Below, piece by piece: positions 27,478-37,628 of a stretch of DNA of 64,000 nucleotides. Below the pieces are notes generated by a model. It worked only from the letters and a program-made list of their open reading frames with translations. It made no database searches and had not been told where the DNA came from. Source of the stretch: Psychrosphaera aestuarii. GTDB taxonomy: Bacteria > Pseudomonadota > Gammaproteobacteria > Enterobacterales > Alteromonadaceae. The DNA is taken from positions 1,860,001-1,924,000 of the forward strand of contig NZ_CP072844.1 in assembly GCF_017948405.1 (NCBI RefSeq). The letters run 5' to 3'. How positions within the stretch are numbered: the first letter of the stretch is position 1; each line of letters opens with the position of its first letter. The position numbers were made by a program, and so were the translations under genes.

Positions 27478-28290
27478 ATGACGCGCAGCGCATTTTATGT
27501 ATCTGATGGAACTGCAATTACAGCAGAAACCATAGGTCACGCGACATTATCGCAATACGACTTTACTATTGAACACATTACCGTGCCTTTTATAGAGAGT
27601 GATGAAAAAGCTAAACAGCTAAAAGAGCAAATAAATAGACGTTTTAAAACTACAGGCCATCGCCCTTTTGTATTTCACACCTTTGTTGACAAATCCCTCG
27701 CTAGTGAAGTTTGTGATTCAAATTCGATTTGTTTTGATGTGCTTGAACCCTTCTCAAATGTCATCAGTGAAAAGCTTAATATCAAAGCTAATCCAGTTAA
27801 ACACAGAACACACTCAATAAAAGAACATAAATATGACGCCAGAATTGAGGCAATGAACTTTGCACTTGCCAATGATGACGGTCAAACTACCGATAATTAT
27901 GATGATGCGGATGTTATTTTAGTCGGCGTTTCAAGAAGTGGTAAAACCCCTACAAGTATATACTTGGCACTTCAATATGGTATCAAAGCCGCTAACTATC
28001 CATTTACTGAAGACGACATGGAAGATTTTAAATTATCAGACGTTTTAAAAGCGAATAAACGAAAGATCTTTGGCTTAACCATTGAACCAAACAGGCTAGC
28101 CGCAATTCGACACGAACGCTACGCTAATAGTAAATATGCGTCACTGCGTCAGTGCCGTATGGAGCTACGCGAAGTTGAACGTATGTACAAAGCAAATAAA
28201 ATCCCTTTTATTAATACAACACATTTCTCAGTAGAGGAAATATCAGCAAAAATTACTTCTACAATGAAACTAGTTCGTCATAATCACTAG
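27478..28290 (+). CDS. ppsR: PEP synthase regulatory protein PpsR (kinase/pyrophosphorylase)
   Basis: Bifunctional enzyme that inactivates PpsA by ADP-dependent phosphorylation of a threonine and restores it by phosphate-dependent removal. 270 residues of the DUF299 family: FYVSDGTAITAETIGHATLSQ at the N-terminus, P-loop G150-V-S-R-S-G-K-T157 and a C-terminal segment with RQCRMELREVERMYKANKIPFINT (two parts). AAAGGA precedes the ATG by 6 bases. Its TAG stop overlaps the stop of the convergent DUF1624 gene in the tetranucleotide CTAG. Called ydiA in E. coli. Confidence 0.95.
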   Translation: MTRSAFYVSDGTAITAETIGHATLSQYDFTIEHITVPFIESDEKAKQLKEQINRRFKTTGHRPFVFHTFVDKSLASEVCDSNSICFDVLEPFSNVISEKLNIKANPVKHRTHSIKEHKYDARIEAMNFALANDDGQTTDNYDDADVILVGVSRSGKTPTSIYLALQYGIKAANYPFTEDDMEDFKLSDVLKANKRKIFGLTIEPNRLAAIRHERYANSKYASLRQCRMELREVERMYKANKIPFINTTHFSVEEISAKITSTMKLVRHNH

Positions 28291-29033
28291 GTACGGGAAA
28301 GAAATAAAAACACGCCATAAAGCAAGGGCTGATGTAACAAGTAAATAATAAGACTATGTTTGCCAGCCCAGTTTAACCAACGATTAAACAAGTTATTTCT
28401 TATCTCTATATTAAGCAGGGACATTTTAACCTTGTCACTATATTGAATGGCGTAACCGATTGCACAACCCCATAAGACAACGCCAAACCAAGGAAATACC
28501 GGAGCGTAATCTAAGGCAGGTCGTTGATGCAGTACCATTCCTATCCAATGTAACCAAGCTACTTCAAACACTGGGCTCGATATTAAATGGCCGGCAAAAA
28601 ATATAATTGTACCTATTGCAAGACTTATCCAAGGTTTATTAATGAATAGCAAAGCAAGCCAACTAGAGAATAAAATTAGATGAAGAATACCAAATAAAGT
28701 GGTTTTTTCAGGGGCAATAATAAAAGAAGATATAGACACCGCAATTGATGCAGCCATTAGCTGCATTGTTCGACGTTTAATACTTGACCAATTAATTCCA
28801 TTTGCATGAACAAATTGAAGACTAATACCAACCAGTAGTAAAAAACTTATGACTATCAAATACCGAAATGGAACCCAATACCCAACGCCAAATTGAGTAT
28901 CAATGTAACCAAACACATCTAAATCGTAACAAAGATGATAAATCACCATTAATAAAATTGCGCTACCCCTAAACCAATCGATTATGGGATAGCGAACTTG
29001 AGGTAATTTGTTATCGAGCGTCTTTGAGTGCAT
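28287..29033 (-). CDS. DUF1624 (acyltransferase-like) membrane protein
   Basis: 248 residues with about seven or eight hydrophobic helices; [20 protein letters not shown] at the N-terminus is the DUF1624 / heparan-alpha-glucosaminide N-acetyltransferase-like start, where the R/H pair is conserved. Later [17 protein letters not shown] is the typical last helix. Function unknown, perhaps acyl transfer across the membrane. Its start overlaps the DAHP synthase gene by 23 bases, so it is translated from that transcript. No terminator visible after it. Confidence 0.8.
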   Translation of the reverse strand: MHSKTLDNKLPQVRYPIIDWFRGSAILLMVIYHLCYDLDVFGYIDTQFGVGYWVPFRYLIVISFLLLVGISLQFVHANGINWSSIKRRTMQLMAASIAVSISSFIIAPEKTTLFGILHLILFSSWLALLFINKPWISLAIGTIIFFAGHLISSPVFEVAWLHWIGMVLHQRPALDYAPVFPWFGVVLWGCAIGYAIQYSDKVKMSLLNIEIRNNLFNRWLNWAGKHSLIIYLLHQPLLYGVFLFLSRT

Positions 29034-30357
29034 CAGTAATCAAGAATGCCAGCTCCAATACCTGATCAGCATTTAAGCGAGGATCGCATTGTGTTTCATA
29101 ACGTTGACTCAAATCAGCTTCACTCAGTCCATAAGCGCCACCGGTACATTCGGTAACGTGTTGACCTGTCATTTCAAAGTGAACACCGCCGGCCCACGTT
29201 CCTTCTGCTTTATGAACACTAAAGAAGTCTTGGATTTCTCTCAACACGGCATCAAAATTACGAGTTTTGTAACCGTTGCTCGCTTTAATCGTATTCCCAT
29301 GCATTGGATCAGAACTCCAAACGACATGCCGTCCTTCTTGCTTTACTCTTTGAACCAAGGCAGGTAGCTTTTTACCGATAACATCAGCACCCATACGAGT
29401 GATTAACGTTAATCGCCCAGGTATGTTGTTCGGATTTAACGCATCTATCAGTTTAATAAGCTCATCCGGCGTCATACCAGGACCAACTTTAACGCCAATT
29501 GGGTTGTGGATGCCTTTAAAAAATTCAATGTGAGCATGGTCTAATTGACGGGTACGCTCACCAATCCAAACCATATGAGCAGAGCAATCGTACCATTTAT
29601 CTGTTAGATGATCTTTGCGGGTTAAGGCTTGCTCATAGTTTAACAAAAGCGCTTCGTGCGATGTAAACAATTGCGTCTCTTTAATCATCGGCGTTGTTTC
29701 TGACGTTAGTCCAATGACTTCCATAAAGTCTAACGTTTCCTTTAACTGATCAGCAAGGTGTTGATAACGTTCCCTATTTGGATTCGACTCTACAAAACTC
29801 ATATTCCAACGGTTTACCTGATGCAAATCAGCTAAGCCACCTTGCGCAAATGCACGTAGTAAATTAAGAGTTGATGCCGAATGATGGTACGCTGTAATTA
29901 AGCGTTGTGGATCAGGCTCTCTCGCTAACTCATTGAATTCGAAGCTATTAACAATATCACCTCGATAACTAGGAAGCTGTACGCCATTAATTTCTTCAAA
30001 ATCAGAAGATCGTGGCTTCGCGTATTGACCTGCAACTCGAGCAATTTTAGTTACTGGCACTTTGCCACCAAACGTTAGTACCACTGCCATTTGCAGCATT
30101 ACCTTAAACGTATCGCGAATATTAGTCGCACTGAAATCATTAAAAGATTCAGCACAGTCGCCACCTTGAAGCAAGAAACCTCTACCATTTGCGACTTCAC
30201 CTAATTGGCGATGCAGTTCGCGCGTTTCTTCAGCGAAAACCAATGGTGGGAATGAGTGTATTTGAGCCTCTACACTTTTTAATAATTCTTTATCTTTATA
30301 TGTTGGCTGTTGCTGTATTGGCAACGCTCTCCAACTTTCAGGAGTCCAATTTGTCAC
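29011..30357 (-). CDS. Class II 3-deoxy-7-phosphoheptulonate (DAHP) synthase
   Basis: First step of the shikimate pathway, joining PEP and erythrose-4-phosphate. 448 residues of the plant-type (AroA-II) class: [20 protein letters not shown] (about 80), GQYAKPRSS, a central IKVGPGM-like segment ([11 protein letters not shown]), DPMHGNT and [18 protein letters not shown]. Different from the class I AroF/G/H of E. coli. Preceded by a phosphatase gene (24 bases) and followed by an overlapping DUF1624 gene. No TyrR site was recognised. Confidence 0.95.
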   Translation of the reverse strand: MTNWTPESWRALPIQQQPTYKDKELLKSVEAQIHSFPPLVFAEETRELHRQLGEVANGRGFLLQGGDCAESFNDFSATNIRDTFKVMLQMAVVLTFGGKVPVTKIARVAGQYAKPRSSDFEEINGVQLPSYRGDIVNSFEFNELAREPDPQRLITAYHHSASTLNLLRAFAQGGLADLHQVNRWNMSFVESNPNRERYQHLADQLKETLDFMEVIGLTSETTPMIKETQLFTSHEALLLNYEQALTRKDHLTDKWYDCSAHMVWIGERTRQLDHAHIEFFKGIHNPIGVKVGPGMTPDELIKLIDALNPNNIPGRLTLITRMGADVIGKKLPALVQRVKQEGRHVVWSSDPMHGNTIKASNGYKTRNFDAVLREIQDFFSVHKAEGTWAGGVHFEMTGQHVTECTGGAYGLSEADLSQRYETQCDPRLNADQVLELAFLITDALKDAR

Positions 30358-30381
30358 GTAATACCCTTAGTTTAAATATAG

Positions 30382-30858
30382 TCACTTTTTTATTTGATTT
30401 AGAAGACCATCACTAGCGTCTTCGATGAGGTCCAAAACAAACTCAAATCCAGCCGCACCACCATAATAAGGATCAGGAACTTCACTTTGGTCAGCATAAG
30501 CTTGTGAGAATTCTGTCATCAATCTTATTTTATGATGATGATGTTCAGGGCATGCAGAAATTAAATCTGAAAAATTCGAATCGTCCATTGCTAGAATAAT
30601 GTCGAAGTTTTCAAAGTCACTCTGTACTACCTTTCGGGCAGATATTCCAGAAAAGTTATATCCTCTACTCTCACCAACTTTTTGTGAACGTCCATCGGGC
30701 TTTGCGCCTTGATGGTATGCTGCTGTACCTGCACTATCGATTTTTAGATCGAGGCCAGCGGCTTCAGATTTGTGCCGAAATACCGCATGAGCCGAAGGCG
30801 AGCGACAAATGTTGCCTAAACAGACAAAAAGCACTGAGTTAATAGAAGATAATGTCAC
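30382..30858 (-). CDS. Low molecular weight protein-tyrosine phosphatase
   Basis: 158 residues. Catalytic loop C13-L-G-N-I-C-R19-S near the N-terminus (VLFVCLGNICRSPSAHAVF) and the general-acid aspartate in VPDPYYGG near residue 127. Removes phosphate from tyrosine residues or small phosphoesters in the cytoplasm. In other bacteria it is paired with a tyrosine kinase of exopolysaccharide clusters; none is present here. Probably first gene of the operon with the DAHP synthase. Confidence 0.92.
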   Translation of the reverse strand: MTLSSINSVLFVCLGNICRSPSAHAVFRHKSEAAGLDLKIDSAGTAAYHQGAKPDGRSQKVGESRGYNFSGISARKVVQSDFENFDIILAMDDSNFSDLISACPEHHHHKIRLMTEFSQAYADQSEVPDPYYGGAAGFEFVLDLIEDASDGLLNQIKK

Positions 30859-31146
30859 TTTTTTGGTAACCTTGTTTGAAAATTAAACTAAGTGGTAGTG
30901 CGCCTTAACTTAAGGACAGAATACATTGTGTCAGAAGACGTTATTTGCGCTACACCGATGGTTACATTAAGCCACACTGTTCATGATTTTTAAACCATTA
31001 CCACCACTAAAATAGAGTCTATATACTAATATCTTACTCTTTTTAGTAATAAACAAGTCATTCAGCAGATAGCATTTGATTATTTATAGCCATAACACTT
31101 AAATATATAGATAATACGGCACCGAAAATGACAACAAAGCGCATTA

Positions 31147-32535
31147 ATGAAAGAAGTAAAAGCAAAATTTTTCGATCTCAATGAAACTAGACATTTATTA
31201 AAGCTCGCGATCCCTTTACTTATCACTCAGGTAATTACGGCACTCATGCTGTTTACCGATACAGTAATAGCATCCCAATTAAGCCATGTGGATATGGCAT
31301 CGGTTTCCGTTGCCACTAGTTTATGGGGACCAGTTGTATTTTCAATTCAAGGTTTGCTTATTGCCGTCACACCTGTGGTCGCGCAATTGTTAGGTAGCGG
31401 TGGCGCAAACAGTGATACCCGTCCGATTGTTTCTACTTTGTACCAAGGTATTTATCTAGCACTTATTGTTTGTGCGTTTGTAATTTTGTTTTATCAGTTT
31501 GTTAATGTGCCACTCGATAACTTAGGTCTAGAACAAGAGTTACATGACAAGTCGTTAGGTTATTTACAATTTGCAATTTGGGGCATATTGCCAACCTGTT
31601 TGTTTTTTGTATTTAGAAGTTTTTTTGAAGGCGTTGGTTTAACCACCCCTGCGCTGATAACCGGTGTTATTGGTTTAATATTAAACATTCCGTTGAACTA
31701 CATTTTTGTATTTGGCGAATTCGGTATGCCGCAATTAGGTGGTGCCGGTTGTGGATTAGCAACCGCAATTATCCAATGGATAAGCTTTTTTGTACTATTG
31801 ATTTATTTGCATAAGGGTAAACGCCTAAAGCCAATGAAAGTATTCAGTCGCTTTGAAAAGCCCGATACTATTAAAATCAAGAGCTTGTCTAAGATCGGAT
31901 TGCCAATCTTTATATCGTTGCTTTTTGAAACCACATTATTCGCGTTTTCAGCACTTGCTATCGCACCACTTGGGTCTATTGCCGTAGCAGGCCACCAGGT
32001 GGCATTTAGTTATAGTAGTGTTGTATTTATGATGCCGCTAAGTCTATCTATGGCCGCTACAATTCGCATCGGCTATTTAAAGGGATTTGGCGATATCGCA
32101 ATGTTAAAGCAAGCAATTAAGACTTGTTTTGTATTAGCAGCAGCCTTTGGCACGTTTGTAATGGCAATTACGTTTTTTTTCAGGGACGTTATTATTGCTA
32201 TGTATACAGAGCAACCAGAAGTTGTTGCCCTTGCCTCTAGTATCTTAATTATTACTGCTATTTATCAGCTTCCTGATGCTGTACAGGTCATGTGTGCGGG
32301 TATATTTAAAGGTTTGAAAATCACTAAACCGCTTCTATACATCACATTTATTGCATATTGGCCACTTGGTTTTGGTTTAGGCTATTTACTCGGGCGAACC
32401 GACGTAATAGTTCCAGCGATGGGACCTGCCGGTTTTTGGTGGGGGATTGTTTTGGGTTTAACCGCAGCGTCTATCATGTTCTTTTACTGGCTGAGAAGAA
32501 CGCTGAAAAATCCAGACACTTTTCTGCCCAATTAA
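31147..32535 (+). CDS. MATE family efflux transporter (NorM type)
   Basis: 462 residues, twelve hydrophobic helices in two halves. N-terminal LLKLAIPLLITQVITALMLFTDTVIAS (two parts) and PVVAQLLGSG, then GLILNIPLNYIFVFG and in the second half GLPIFISLLFETTLF and GHQVAFSYSS are typical of MATE exporters, which remove cationic drugs in exchange for sodium or protons. It resembles the NorM group. The gap of 288 bases before it holds only AT-rich promoter-like sequence and a palindrome CCTTAACTTAAGG. Confidence 0.92.
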   Translation: MKEVKAKFFDLNETRHLLKLAIPLLITQVITALMLFTDTVIASQLSHVDMASVSVATSLWGPVVFSIQGLLIAVTPVVAQLLGSGGANSDTRPIVSTLYQGIYLALIVCAFVILFYQFVNVPLDNLGLEQELHDKSLGYLQFAIWGILPTCLFFVFRSFFEGVGLTTPALITGVIGLILNIPLNYIFVFGEFGMPQLGGAGCGLATAIIQWISFFVLLIYLHKGKRLKPMKVFSRFEKPDTIKIKSLSKIGLPIFISLLFETTLFAFSALAIAPLGSIAVAGHQVAFSYSSVVFMMPLSLSMAATIRIGYLKGFGDIAMLKQAIKTCFVLAAAFGTFVMAITFFFRDVIIAMYTEQPEVVALASSILIITAIYQLPDAVQVMCAGIFKGLKITKPLLYITFIAYWPLGFGLGYLLGRTDVIVPAMGPAGFWWGIVLGLTAASIMFFYWLRRTLKNPDTFLPN

Positions 32536-32543
32536 TTAAAATA

Positions 32544-32576
32544 AAAAAGCCAGCTTAATAAGAAAGCTGGCTTTTT
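32544..32576 (+). terminator. Bidirectional terminator between the MATE gene and putA
   Basis: AAAAAGCCAGCTT (32544-32556), a 7-base loop, AAGCTGGCTTTTT (32564-32576): a perfect 13-bp stem with A tract before and T tract after, able to stop both convergent transcripts. It shares the GCCAGC core with the terminators at 24865 and 44745. Confidence 0.93.
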
Positions 32577-32608
32577 CCCAATTTACACTCGTTAAATATT
32601 GCCGAGAG

Positions 32609-35600
32609 TTAGTCGTCTTCTGTTAACGTCATTAACGATGTATTGCCACCAGATGCAGTCGTATCAATACTTACTGTCTTTTCCGTTAACATACGTGAAA
32701 TAAGATTATCATCGTACTCAGCTTCTATAACTGGAAGTATTGCACCATTTCTGCGTGCCAATTGCTCAGAAACATAGGCTGTTCGTTTAGATCGAGACTC
32801 GATTACAACCCCTGCTAAGTCTTCATGACCTAATAATGGTTCTAAATGACGAAGTCTTGCCACTTGTAGTACGCCTTTTTCTACGCCCGTCGCTAGTAGC
32901 TTCTCACGGAACGCCTGAGCTTCCTCATAAAACAAATCAGAAACAACAGCTATTACAACGTTACCTGTTGCCAATGCCGTTACAACAGATAATGTCCAAT
33001 AGTGAAACGATACATTTTTATCTGCAAAACATACTAATGTGCCACGTGGCTCATAAAATAGAGTATTTGATTCACCTGTTGGTCCAGGCAATTGAACCGG
33101 CTTTTTCATTTTACGTTCAATATTAATCAACTGATTACGAGACGCTTTTAACGTTTTTTCTAAGTTATCGGCTAAATCATCAACTATATCAACAGTCGCA
33201 ATACTTGCTAATAACTGTCGTACATAAGATAAGCGACTTACCAAATCAGTTAACCGCCAAGACTCGCGGGTAAACTTAGCGGTTTCCATCATCTCTTTAG
33301 CGGCGTCAATCGACAGGTCATCTGTTTCTAATGCTGGATCTTCTTCAGGATAATCAAATTCATCTGGCGTTGCTTTTTCAATCATCAAACGAGGCAAATA
33401 GTTTGGACCACCCGCTTTAGGACCCGTTCCTGATAAGCCTCGGCCGCCAAATGGTTGTACACCTACCACAGCACCAATCATGTTTCTATTAACGTAAACA
33501 TTACCCGCTCTAGACAACTTAGCGAGTTGAACTGCACGTTCTTCAATACGAGAGTGAATGCCCATAGTTAAACCAAAACCTGTTGAGTTAACTTGGTCAA
33601 CAACTTCAATTATTTGATCGGCCTTAAAACGAATTACATGAACACATGGTCCGAAAACTTCTTTTTCAAGCTGGTTAATATTCTCTATTTCATAAAGCCT
33701 TGGAGCGAAATAAGTTCCGTTTTCACAGTCACTTGAAAGCGTGCCTTCAAATAGCAACTTGCCTTTAGACTGCATGAATTCGGCGTGTGAATTAAGAGCT
33801 GCTAACGCTTTCTCATCGATTACAGGACCTACATCTGTAGATAACAATGCCGGATCACCTATGGATAATTCATCTAACGCACCTTTAATCATACGGATCA
33901 CGTTATCAGCAATATCCTCTTGGATATATAGCACCCTTAACGCCGAGCAACGTTGACCGGCACTTTGGAAACCAGATGCAATCACGTCATCAACAACTTG
34001 CTCCGGTAACGCCGTTGAGTCAACAATCATGCAATTTTGACCACCCGTTTCTGCAATAAGTGGAACCTGCTCACCACCTCGCTCTGCTAATATCTGCGAT
34101 ATTAAGGTACCGGTTTGAGTAGAGCCGGTAAACATTACTGCCTTTACTCTCTCATCTGGTAATAAGGTATTGCCTACGTCAGGCCCTCTGGCAATAACAA
34201 GTTGGACAACATTTTCTGGCAAACCAACTTGTTTCATCAACTCTACCGCTCGAATCGCAATTAAGCTCGTTTGCTCCGCCGGCTTTGCTAGAACCGTATT
34301 ACCGGTAACAACAGCGGCAACCACTTGGCCTAAAAATATCGCTAACGGGAAGTTCCAAGGGCTAATACATAAAATTACGCCTCGAGGCTCTAGCCTGTCA
34401 TCATTTGCAAGTTCTTCGGCTCGAGCTGCATAGTAACGACAAAAGTCTACCGCTTCACGAATTTCGTCCACACCGTCTTTAGCTATTTTCCCAGCTTCTT
34501 TTATACATAAACCAATTAATTCTTCGGTATTATCTTCAAGAATATCAGCGGTTTTACGCAATAATTCTGCTCGAACTGAAATAGATGTTGTCGACCATTC
34601 AGTAAAGGCGTTATCCGCTCGCTCAAGCATTTTTGTCATTTCATCTGTACTAGTAAACTTGTGATAGCCTACCACTTCTGAATGATTTGCAGGATTTCGA
34701 ACTGCATGTGCATTATCTGGCAAGTCTTTTTTAAACGCTTTAACCGACGCTTGATTCGTTTCAAACCAAGACTCCAATGACTTTTTAAGAGGTAATAGTT
34801 CATTAATGTCGGTTAAATCTAGACCTTTTGAGTTGGCTCGCTCTTTACCAAAAATTTGATGTGGCAAATTAATTTGATCGTTGTAAACAGACTCAAGTCG
34901 TTGTGTTCTTTCCATAGGATCAAACAACAAGTCTTCAACTGGTTTTTCAACATCTACAATCGCATTCACAAACGACGAGTTGGCACCATTCTCTAATAAA
35001 CGACGAACCAAATAAGCTAAAAGGTCTTCATGAACGCCTACAGGCGCGTAAATACGACATTGAATTTTCTGCTCACTCACTATTTGGTCATACAAGCTAT
35101 CGCCCATGCCATGCAAACATTGAAATTCAAAACCCTCTTTATCATCACCAGCGAGCTCTAATATTGTCGAAGCTGTATAGCCATTATGTGTCGCAAACTG
35201 CGGATAAATAGTATCGCGATACTCTAACAATTTATTAGCACAGGCGTGGTATGAAACGTCTGTAGAGGATTTACGAGTAAATACTGGAAAATGTGGTTCG
35301 CCATCTCGTTGCGCGTTTTTGATTTCAGAATCCCAATACGCCCCTTTGACCAAACGCACCATTAGCTTTCGGTGAGTTTTTAATGTCAGGCTACGTAACC
35401 AATCAATAACAAAAATAGCTCGTTTTTGGTAAGCTTGTACCGCTAATCCAAATCCATTCCAATCACCTAAGTCATCATCAAGAAAAACCGCTTCAATGAT
35501 ATCTAAAGATATATCTAGGCGTTCCGACTCTTCTGCATCTACAGTAAGTCCGATGTCCCAATCTTTAGCCATTAATGCTAATGCTTTTAGCTTAGGAACA

Positions 35601-36409
35601 ATCTCCTCTAAAACACGATGACGGTTACCAAACTCATATCTAGGATGGATAGCGGATAGTTTTACCGAAATTCCCGGGCTTGTTCTCGGCCCACGGCCTT
35701 TGGCTTTTTTACCTATAACTTTTATAGCATCAACATAAGCTTGATAATACTTATTGGCATCTTCCATGTTGCGCGCACCCTCTCCTAACATGTCATAGGA
35801 GTAGACGTATCCTTTAGTCTCTTTTTTCATGGCGCGTTCAGTTGCATCTTCGATGTCTTCGCCCATTACAAACTGCTGACCCATTATCTTCATTGCAATT
35901 TTCATTGCTTTACGGATAACCGGCTCACCAAATTTACCTACAGTGCGTTTTAAAATACCATATTGAGCTTTGGTGCTATCACTTGAATACTTCACCATAC
36001 TGCCGGTCAGTAATAGTCCCCAACTTGATGCGTTAACGAACATGGACTCGCTACCACCAATATGACGACTCCAAGCACCTTGGCCTATTTTGTCTTGAAT
36101 CAATTTATCTTGTGTTGCTTTATCTGGAACGCGAAGCAAGGCTTCTGCCAGACACATAAGAACTACGCCTTCCTCTGAAGATAATGAATATTCATTCAAA
36201 AGTGCGTCAATGCCACTGTTTTCCGTATTTTCTTTACGAATACGAACAACCATTTTACGAGCTCTTTCCCATGCACGGCTACGAGCCGCAAGACTAATCT
36301 CTGCCTCAGGAAGGATAAACTTCATTGCTTCTTCTTCATCAATGCGATAGAAGTCTCGAATCTTTTGACGAATTGGGCAATCTGTAATTAGGTTGTCGTT
36401 AAACAACAT
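32609..36409 (-). CDS. putA: Bifunctional proline dehydrogenase / glutamate-semialdehyde dehydrogenase PutA
   Basis: Oxidises proline to glutamate with FAD and NAD. 1266 residues. An alpha domain at the start, the proline dehydrogenase barrel about 230-520 (SVKLSAIHPRYEF, RLVKGAYWDSEI, ATHNGYTAS), the aldehyde dehydrogenase domain about 600-1040 (CISPWNFPLAIFLGQV, LAETGGQNCMIVDS, SAGQRCSALRVLY with the catalytic cysteine) and a further C-terminal domain as in long, type B PutA. The N-terminal ribbon-helix-helix repressor domain of E. coli PutA is absent. I start at ATG 36409: GAGGAT lies 9 bases upstream. An in-frame TTG at 36430 lies before that site. Confidence 0.95.
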   Translation of the reverse strand: MLFNDNLITDCPIRQKIRDFYRIDEEEAMKFILPEAEISLAARSRAWERARKMVVRIRKENTENSGIDALLNEYSLSSEEGVVLMCLAEALLRVPDKATQDKLIQDKIGQGAWSRHIGGSESMFVNASSWGLLLTGSMVKYSSDSTKAQYGILKRTVGKFGEPVIRKAMKIAMKIMGQQFVMGEDIEDATERAMKKETKGYVYSYDMLGEGARNMEDANKYYQAYVDAIKVIGKKAKGRGPRTSPGISVKLSAIHPRYEFGNRHRVLEEIVPKLKALALMAKDWDIGLTVDAEESERLDISLDIIEAVFLDDDLGDWNGFGLAVQAYQKRAIFVIDWLRSLTLKTHRKLMVRLVKGAYWDSEIKNAQRDGEPHFPVFTRKSSTDVSYHACANKLLEYRDTIYPQFATHNGYTASTILELAGDDKEGFEFQCLHGMGDSLYDQIVSEQKIQCRIYAPVGVHEDLLAYLVRRLLENGANSSFVNAIVDVEKPVEDLLFDPMERTQRLESVYNDQINLPHQIFGKERANSKGLDLTDINELLPLKKSLESWFETNQASVKAFKKDLPDNAHAVRNPANHSEVVGYHKFTSTDEMTKMLERADNAFTEWSTTSISVRAELLRKTADILEDNTEELIGLCIKEAGKIAKDGVDEIREAVDFCRYYAARAEELANDDRLEPRGVILCISPWNFPLAIFLGQVVAAVVTGNTVLAKPAEQTSLIAIRAVELMKQVGLPENVVQLVIARGPDVGNTLLPDERVKAVMFTGSTQTGTLISQILAERGGEQVPLIAETGGQNCMIVDSTALPEQVVDDVIASGFQSAGQRCSALRVLYIQEDIADNVIRMIKGALDELSIGDPALLSTDVGPVIDEKALAALNSHAEFMQSKGKLLFEGTLSSDCENGTYFAPRLYEIENINQLEKEVFGPCVHVIRFKADQIIEVVDQVNSTGFGLTMGIHSRIEERAVQLAKLSRAGNVYVNRNMIGAVVGVQPFGGRGLSGTGPKAGGPNYLPRLMIEKATPDEFDYPEEDPALETDDLSIDAAKEMMETAKFTRESWRLTDLVSRLSYVRQLLASIATVDIVDDLADNLEKTLKASRNQLINIERKMKKPVQLPGPTGESNTLFYEPRGTLVCFADKNVSFHYWTLSVVTALATGNVVIAVVSDLFYEEAQAFREKLLATGVEKGVLQVARLRHLEPLLGHEDLAGVVIESRSKRTAYVSEQLARRNGAILPVIEAEYDDNLISRMLTEKTVSIDTTASGGNTSLMTLTEDD

Positions 36410-36594
36410 AGGCAAAATCCTCTTAAACAAAAGTGAGCCACTTTAATAGCAGCTAAGAATGGCGCGCATTCTAATAGAAACATTCACTAAGTGACTAATA
36501 AAATTTATTATATATCTACACCTAGTTTTACTTATCAATCAATCATTAAGTACACCGTGCAATAAATAATTAGCAAGTGCAACCTTAGTCCCTA

Positions 36595-37566
36595 TTATGG
36601 TAACTCCTGACCGCGCGAACTAACATAAAGTTGGTACCACTGCTCACGGCTAAGCTCCACTTGTAACGCTTGTTGACAGGCTTTTATTCGTTGGCAATTA
36701 GTTGTACCTATAATTGGCATTACATTAGCAGGATGTTTCATAACCCACGCTAATATAATTGCTTCAGGCGATACACCCTGTTCCTTCGCAATTAGTTTTA
36801 CAAGGTTAGCAGTATTCTTAATATCTTCATTGCCATTTGCCACTGAACTTCCTGTAAACATGCCTTGACTTAAACTCCCCCAAGACTGCAACTGCACTTC
36901 GTTGTCTTGACAATATTCAAGTGTACCAATGGGAAAAGAATGTTCCACTTTACTACCGACATTGCTAGTTACACTTTGTTCCAGCCAGTCTAGTTTACTT
37001 AAGCTTAGCTCTAACTGATTTATTACTAACGGTGTGTTCAAGTTACGTTGCAGTGACTTCATTTGATGTGACGACATATTAGAAACACCAAAATGTCCAA
37101 CTAAGCCCTGTTGTTGCAATGTGTTTAAGGTATCAGACAATTCCATCGAATCCATTAATGGGTCCGGACGATGTAAAAGTAATATTGGTAACTGTTCTAT
37201 ATTCAAACGCTTTAAAATGCCTTTTACGCTCGACTCTATCCATTCTTTTGAGAAGTCATATCTTTTCGGGCCAGCGTCATCTTCAAAACGAATGCCGCAC
37301 TTTGACTGCAACACAATTTGTTCTAACAACTCTGGGCGTTGCTTAATGACTTTACCGAAAACCTGTTCAGCTTTGTTAAAAGTATAAATATCGGCATGAT
37401 CAAATAATTGGATCCCGGCCTCTAGCGCTACGTCAATTACCTCATGGGCTTGTTTTATGTCTTGATCAGAGATGGCTTGGTTATTCCAGCCGCCGCCCAG
37501 TCCCATGCATCCGTAGACTAATCGATTGGATACACCTAAATTGTGTAACGTTGTGGTAATTTTCAT
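36595..37566 (-). CDS. Aldo/keto reductase, YdhF-like
   Basis: 323 residues, NADPH-dependent TIM-barrel reductase. Catalytic set visible: Asp and Tyr in FDHADIY (near 55-61), Lys in QSKCG (near 88), His in LLLHRPDPL (near 131). GTTNCQRI near the C-terminus binds the cofactor phosphate. Similar to E. coli YdhF. Natural substrate unknown. Stands between putA and a nitroreductase gene on the same strand. Confidence 0.9.
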   Translation of the reverse strand: MKITTTLHNLGVSNRLVYGCMGLGGGWNNQAISDQDIKQAHEVIDVALEAGIQLFDHADIYTFNKAEQVFGKVIKQRPELLEQIVLQSKCGIRFEDDAGPKRYDFSKEWIESSVKGILKRLNIEQLPILLLHRPDPLMDSMELSDTLNTLQQQGLVGHFGVSNMSSHQMKSLQRNLNTPLVINQLELSLSKLDWLEQSVTSNVGSKVEHSFPIGTLEYCQDNEVQLQSWGSLSQGMFTGSSVANGNEDIKNTANLVKLIAKEQGVSPEAIILAWVMKHPANVMPIIGTTNCQRIKACQQALQVELSREQWYQLYVSSRGQELP

Positions 37567-37628
37567 AAATATCCAAATTAAAAAATGACGTTTAAGACAA
37601 GGGAATTAAAAGCTTTAACGAGTTGTAA

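Noticed and set aside
30928..30993. Short GTG-started ORF upstream of the MATE gene
   Set aside because: No ribosome site and no feature beyond an open frame of about 21 codons.
36410..36430. TTG 36430 as putA start
   Set aside because: It lies before the GAGGAT ribosome site that serves ATG 36409; the added residues are the site read as codons.
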